DNA of 64,000 nucleotides from Novosphingobium sp. (GTDB taxonomy: Bacteria; Pseudomonadota; Alphaproteobacteria; Sphingomonadales; Sphingomonadaceae). The position numbers and the translations under genes were made by a program. Of the stretch, positions 59,830 through 64,000 are shown one piece after another; the stretch's first letter is position 1, and each line of letters opens with the position of its first letter. Under the pieces are notes generated by a model that worked only from the letters and a program-made list of their open reading frames with translations, made no database searches and was not told where the DNA came from. Where the stretch lies: contig NZ_JAIXPP010000001.1 of NCBI RefSeq assembly GCF_027486195.1, positions 60,699 through 124,698 of the forward strand, in the 5' to 3' direction.

Positions 59830-62112
59830 CTATTCAAGAGCCAGCCCCGTCCACTTGGCGAGGAAGGCAAGCACGTCGGCGCCGTTGGCGATGACCTTGT
59901 CGACCGGCTTGCCGGGACCGTGGCCGGCCTGCGCCTCGACCCGCAGCAGATGCGGGCGGGCGCCGAGATCGGCCGCCTGCAGCGCGGCGACATACTTGAA
60001 GCTGTGCGCCGGCACCACGCGGTCATCGGTATCGGCGGTGGTGACGAGAATAGCGGGGTAATCCGCGCGGGGGCGGATGTTGTGATAGGGCGAATAGGCG
60101 CGCAGCACGCGCCAGTCCGCTTCGCGCGAGGGGCTGCCGTAGTCGTCCACCCAGAACCGGCCCGAGGTGAACCGGTCGAAGCGCAGCATGTCCATCACGC
60201 CGACATCTGGATTGGCAGCGGCGAAGAGATCGGGGCGCTGGTTGATGACGGCGGCAACGAGCATGCCGCCGTTCGATCCGCCCTGAATGGCAAGCCCGCC
60301 CTTCGCGGCGATGCCTTCCTTGAGGAGGTATTCTCCGGCGGCAATGAAATCGTCGAAGCTGTTCTGCTTGTTGCCGAGGCGCCCTGCATCGTACCACGCG
60401 CGGCCGAATTCCCCGCCGCCACGGATATTGGCGAGCGCGAAGACGCCGCCTGCCTCAAGCCAGGCCATGCGCACCGCCGAATAGCCCGGCGTGAGCGCGA
60501 CATCGAAGCCGCCATAGCCATAAAGGAGCGTGGGCGCCGCGCGGCTTGCGGCCGCCAGGCTGCGCTTGCGCACGACGTACATCGGCACCCGCGTACCGTC
60601 CTTCGAGGGGAAGCTGCGCTGCTCGACGATATAGTCGTCAGGATTGAACGGCAGGCGCGGGACGGCAAACGGCGTGGCCGTGCCGGTGCGCATGTCGAGC
60701 CGGAAGATCGAGGGCGGCTGGTTGAAGCTGGAGAACTGGTAGAACGTCTCCGGATCTCCCGGACGGCCGCCGAAGCCGCTCGCCGCACCGATCGCGCCAA
60801 CGGTGATGGCCCGCTTGGGCCTGCCCTTGAGATCGGTGACGACGGCATAGCTGGAGCCGTGCTGGAGATAGGAGAGGATCAGCCGGTTGCCGACAATGCG
60901 GCCGGCATCGAGCGTATCATCCTTCTCGCCGATCACGTCGCTGATTGCGAAGCCGCCCTTCCCGCCGCGATCAAGATCGACGCGCACGAGGCGGTAGTGC
61001 GGCGCGCGGGCATTGGTGATGAACCAGAGGCGATCGCCGACGCCCTCGACGAACTTCCAGTCGTCGGTCATTTCTGGCGCGATGGGAACCGGAGTCCAAT
61101 CCTGCGCCTTCCCGCGCGCGAGGGAGATCACCTGCACGGTGCGGCGCGGGAGCGTGCTGGCAGAGGACAGGATCACCGCCCAGCGGCCATCCGACGAGAC
61201 CGAAACGCGGTGGTTCCAATCGCGGTGATCGGGTGTCGCGAAAACGCGGATATCCGCGCTTTGCGGCGTGCCAACGCGGTGGAACCAGATCGCCTTGTCG
61301 AACACTTGCGCGCGGTATGCCTCGCCCGCAGGCGGCTCCGGATAGCGGGCATAGAGGAAACCAGCATCGCCGACCCAGCCGATCGCGGTATCGTTGGCCC
61401 ATTCGAGCCGCTCGTCGAGCATCTTGCCGCTGGCCACATCGACGACACGGACCGTGCGCCAATCGCTGCCATCGCGCTGCTGGGTAAGCGCAACGAGATT
61501 GCCGCCCGGCGAAGGAACCCAAGCATCGAGGGTGCGCAGGCCCTCCCCGGCCTTGGCTTCCCATGTATTCGGATCGACCAGAATGCGGCCCTCGCCATCC
61601 AGCCCTTCGCGCACCTGCAGCACGGCCTGATTCTGCAGCCCGCTGTTGCGCGTGTAGAAGTAGCGGGTACCCGCCTTGCGCGGCAGACTGAAGCGTTCGT
61701 AGGCGAAGAGGCTGCGGATCTTGTCCCGCAGCGCATCACGGCCGGGCAGCTGGGCGAGATAGGCCGAACTCGCGGCGTTCTGCTGCGCGACCCACGAGGC
61801 GACTTCGGAGCTTGAGCGCACGTCCGCCTCGAGCCAGCGATAGGGATCGGCCAGATCCTCGCCGAACTGGTGCTCGATCAGGGAATCGCGGCGCGTGGGC
61901 GGATAGTGTGGGGCGGAAAAGGTGGTGATGCCGGCCCGGTCAGAGTTTCGCTCGGTGGCGGAGGGCTGCACGACATCGCTGCCGGAATAGGTGGAGGGGC
62001 CGCGAACCGGCGCAACCAGCGCCTCGGCCTCCTCACGGGCCCTGATACCCGGAGCCGGCAGCAGCGCTGCCAGAACCAGGACCGCCCTTCCGATCCTACC
62101 CGCGATTTTCAT
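59830..62112 (-). CDS. Prolyl oligopeptidase family serine peptidase (S9A)
   Basis: A 760-residue protein. A hydrophobic N-terminus (RAVLVLAALLPAPGIRA) acts as a signal peptide. A seven-bladed propeller domain (about 100-480) precedes an alpha/beta hydrolase catalytic domain with Ser in GGSNGGM, Asp in DTDDRVVP and His in EAQAGHGPG. It cleaves short peptides after proline in the periplasm. ATG 62112 is preferred; GTG 62136 is possible. An N-terminal extension of about 50 residues precedes the usual YPPTRRDSLIEHQFG start. Confidence 0.93.
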   Translation of the reverse strand: MKIAGRIGRAVLVLAALLPAPGIRAREEAEALVAPVRGPSTYSGSDVVQPSATERNSDRAGITTFSAPHYPPTRRDSLIEHQFGEDLADPYRWLEADVRSSSEVASWVAQQNAASSAYLAQLPGRDALRDKIRSLFAYERFSLPRKAGTRYFYTRNSGLQNQAVLQVREGLDGEGRILVDPNTWEAKAGEGLRTLDAWVPSPGGNLVALTQQRDGSDWRTVRVVDVASGKMLDERLEWANDTAIGWVGDAGFLYARYPEPPAGEAYRAQVFDKAIWFHRVGTPQSADIRVFATPDHRDWNHRVSVSSDGRWAVILSSASTLPRRTVQVISLARGKAQDWTPVPIAPEMTDDWKFVEGVGDRLWFITNARAPHYRLVRVDLDRGGKGGFAISDVIGEKDDTLDAGRIVGNRLILSYLQHGSSYAVVTDLKGRPKRAITVGAIGAASGFGGRPGDPETFYQFSSFNQPPSIFRLDMRTGTATPFAVPRLPFNPDDYIVEQRSFPSKDGTRVPMYVVRKRSLAAASRAAPTLLYGYGGFDVALTPGYSAVRMAWLEAGGVFALANIRGGGEFGRAWYDAGRLGNKQNSFDDFIAAGEYLLKEGIAAKGGLAIQGGSNGGMLVAAVINQRPDLFAAANPDVGVMDMLRFDRFTSGRFWVDDYGSPSREADWRVLRAYSPYHNIRPRADYPAILVTTADTDDRVVPAHSFKYVAALQAADLGARPHLLRVEAQAGHGPGKPVDKVIANGADVLAFLAKWTGLALE

Positions 62113-62312
62113 GCTTTTACGGGAGGGGTTTAGCACCTCGGAGGGGCAGAGGGCGAGAGCGAAATTGTACTAGGCCGGACGCAAGGGTTTGGCAGGATTT
62201 CGGGGGTGTTTGGAGCCGACGGCAGGCGCTGCGCAGTGCGGCCACGACTTGCTAATGCTTGGAAGAGCGATGACGCGATACCCCCGATCCAATACGCCAA
62301 GCCAATCCAACG

Positions 62313-62388
62313 CCGCTCACCCTGAGCTTGTAGAAGGGTATTGGCGCGACGGTAGCGAAAGCTGCTTCGACAAGCTCAGCATGAGCGG
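62313..62388. repeat. REP-like inverted repeat of sphingomonad type
   Basis: Two 24-nt arms (CCGCTCACCCTGAGCTTGTA then GAAG, 62313-62336; inverted at 62365-62388) match with three mismatches around a 28-nt centre. The CTTCGACAAGCTCAG core is a familiar intergenic repeat of Sphingomonadaceae. It is in the 374-bp gap after the peptidase start; the rest of the gap holds no gene. Confidence 0.6.
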
Positions 62389-62434
62389 GATGGAGGTCGA
62401 TCAATAAGCCGGGTCAAAGGCACCAAAATGAAAA

Positions 62435-62458
62435 GGGCGGAGCCTTGCGGCTCCGCCC
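62435..62458 (-). terminator. Terminator of the rpoA-rplQ operon
   Basis: A perfect 10-bp stem GGGCGGAGCC (62435-62444 with 62449-62458) and a 4-nt loop, followed on the minus strand by TTTTCATTTT, 29 bp after the rplQ stop. Confidence 0.9.
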
Positions 62459-62486
62459 CAGTTTTCCCTTGCGGGATCCGGCGGCC

Positions 62487-62912
62487 TTAAGCCGCTTCGT
62501 ATTCGTCTTCGTCCGCAGTCAGAACCGGGCCGGAATCGAGACCCTTGGCGCTGGTGTCACGGTCGACCAGCTCGATCACGGCCATCGGAGCGGCGTCCGA
62601 GGCGCGGTAACCTGCCTTGATGATGCGGGTGTAGCCACCGGCACGGGCGGCATAGCGCTCGGCCAGGGTGGTGAAGAGCTTGCCGAGCTGCGCGTCGTCC
62701 AGCAGGCGGGCGTGCGCGAGGCGGCGGTTCGAAAGGCCGCCATGCTTGCCCAGCGTGATCAGCTTTTCGATGTAGGGGCGCAGTTCACGTGCCTTGGGCA
62801 GCGTGGTGGTGATCTGCTCGTGCTTGATGAGCGCAGCCGCCATGTTGCGCATCAGCGCGCGGCGGTGCGAGGATGTACGACCCAGCTTGCGCTGGCCCAG
62901 CTTGTGACGCAT
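62487..62912 (-). CDS. rplQ: 50S ribosomal protein L17
   Basis: A 141-residue L17 with the canonical start [34 protein letters not shown] and the [12 protein letters not shown] segment. The acidic C-terminal extension ([10 protein letters not shown]) is typical of alphaproteobacteria. It is downstream of rpoA (116 bp) in the conserved rpoA-rplQ order and precedes a strong terminator. Confidence 0.98.
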   Translation of the reverse strand: MRHKLGQRKLGRTSSHRRALMRNMAAALIKHEQITTTLPKARELRPYIEKLITLGKHGGLSNRRLAHARLLDDAQLGKLFTTLAERYAARAGGYTRIIKAGYRASDAAPMAVIELVDRDTSAKGLDSGPVLTADEDEYEAA

Positions 62913-63028
62913 CGGTCTTCTCCGTTCGTTAGGGGCCCGTATCAGGTAGCCCGTACCAGGCGGCTGTCAGGGTCGCCGCCAAGAACCCGTTGGGGCACGC
63001 CCTTGCGAAACGCGCCCCCAATTCCGAG

Positions 63029-64000
63029 TTAGCCGAGCAGTTCCTGCTCAAGCTTCTTCGCCATCTCTTCGATGTTCTCGGGCGGCCAGCCAGGGATGTC
63101 CATGCCGAGGCGCAGACCCATCGAGGAAAGCACTTCCTTGATTTCGTTGAGCGACTTGCGGCCAAAGTTCGGCGTGCGCAGCATCTCCGCTTCGGTCTTC
63201 TGCACGAGATCGCCGATGTAGATGATGTTGTCGTTCTTGAGGCAGTTGGCCGAGCGGACCGACAGCTCGAGTTCGTCCACCTTCTTGAGCAGGTAGCGGT
63301 TGAGCTGGTTCGCGTCGCTTTCCTCGGGCGTGTGGACGGTCATGCCGCCACCCATCGCCGGCGCATGGCCGGTGGGCAGCTGATCGTCGAAGTGCACGAA
63401 GAGCGAGAGCTGGTCCTGCAGGATGCGCGCGGCATAGGCGACCGCGTCTTCCGGCGTGACGGTGCCATCGGTTTCGACCGAGAGGCTCAGCTTGTCGTAG
63501 TCAAGCTCCTGACCGATACGGGCGTTGTCGATCTTGTAGGAGACCTGACGGACCGGCGAGTAGAGCGAATCGACCGGGATGAGCCCGATCGGCGCATCGA
63601 CCGGACGGTTCGACACGGCGGGGACGTAGCCCTTGCCGGTGTCGGCGGTCAGTTCCATGTTGAACGTTGCGCCCTCGTCGAGGTTGCAGATCACGAGGTC
63701 CTTGTTCATGACCTCGATGTCGCCGCTCACCGCGATATCGCCCGCCTTCACTTCGCCCGGGCCGGTGGCCGAGAGCTGGAGCCGCTTCGGGCCTTCGCCC
63801 TGCATGCGGATGGCGATCTGCTTCACGTTGAGCACGATGTCGGTCACGTCCTCGCGCACGCCGGCGAGCGAGGAGAATTCATGCAGCACGTTCTCGATCT
63901 TGATCGAGGTGACGGCCGCGCCCTGCAGCGAGGACAGCAGCACGCGGCGCAGCGCGTTGCCGAGAGTGAGACCGAAGCCACGCTCGAGCGGCTCGGCGAC
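63029..64000 (-). CDS. rpoA: RNA polymerase alpha subunit (5' part missing)
   Basis: The frame is open to the right edge of the window; 323 residues are present and roughly 30 N-terminal residues are outside. The N-terminal dimerisation domain starts with [20 protein letters not shown]. The C-terminal domain, with [20 protein letters not shown] and [16 protein letters not shown], binds UP elements and activators. It is followed by rplQ. It shows the normal housekeeping codon use of the region. Confidence 0.98.
   Translation of the reverse strand, partial: VAEPLERGFGLTLGNALRRVLLSSLQGAAVTSIKIENVLHEFSSLAGVREDVTDIVLNVKQIAIRMQGEGPKRLQLSATGPGEVKAGDIAVSGDIEVMNKDLVICNLDEGATFNMELTADTGKGYVPAVSNRPVDAPIGLIPVDSLYSPVRQVSYKIDNARIGQELDYDKLSLSVETDGTVTPEDAVAYAARILQDQLSLFVHFDDQLPTGHAPAMGGGMTVHTPEESDANQLNRYLLKKVDELELSVRSANCLKNDNIIYIGDLVQKTEAEMLRTPNFGRKSLNEIKEVLSSMGLRLGMDIPGWPPENIEEMAKKLEQELLG

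Overview
The window is GC-rich alphaproteobacterial DNA and most likely comes from a sphingomonad (Sphingomonadaceae; Novosphingobium or a close relative). The grounds are a PhyR/NepR/EcfG general stress response, several TonB-dependent receptors, a DUF1476 (F1-ATPase zeta inhibitor) protein, a monothiol glutaredoxin-BolA pair, and an inverted repeat with CTTCGACAAGCTCAG-like arms of the kind common between sphingomonad genes. This placement is inference from gene content. No rRNA, tRNA, CRISPR array, insertion sequence or prophage was recognised.

Region 1 (1-14.3 kb) is catabolic. It holds the 3' end of a PQQ/haem c alcohol dehydrogenase and a six-gene minus-strand run (Rieske oxygenase, TonB-dependent receptor, GST, VOC protein, ThuA-like protein, PhyH-type dioxygenase). 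A TetR regulator, an SDR, an alpha/beta hydrolase and a second TetR regulator follow. The second TetR gene is divergent from an SDR - acyl-CoA dehydrogenase - APH-like kinase operon that resembles 4-hydroxyacyl-CoA (levulinate-type) catabolism.

Region 2 (14.3-34.1 kb) is a general stress response island. Two EcfG-type sigma factors, PhyR, NepR and a receiver-HisKA_2 kinase sit among small stress proteins (CsbD, glycine-zipper/GSP17M, PRC-barrel, ferritin-like, tiny membrane proteins), Fe/Mn superoxide dismutase, an OmpA protein, a large autotransporter and a glycosyltransferase/GH130 pair. Eight sites of the form GGAAC-N16/17-NGTT, the EcfG consensus, lie correctly placed in front of these genes.

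Region 3 (34.1-51.3 kb) is uptake and catabolism. Two paralogous TonB-dependent receptors flank a CHASE3 chemoreceptor, an IclR regulator and the lower meta-cleavage cassette (hydratase, acylating acetaldehyde dehydrogenase, aldolase). Then come OsmC, a membrane SRPBCC protein with a GbsR/MarR regulator, and a third receptor with a small exported partner.

Region 4 (51.4-57.5 kb) is an exopolysaccharide cluster: flippase, three glycosyltransferases, a sugar-phosphate transferase and a small membrane protein. Region 5 (57.6-64 kb) is mostly housekeeping: NUDIX hydrolase, a likely sigma-54-driven structured RNA, grxD, bolA, DUF1476, a prolyl oligopeptidase, a REP-like repeat, rplQ, and rpoA running off the end.
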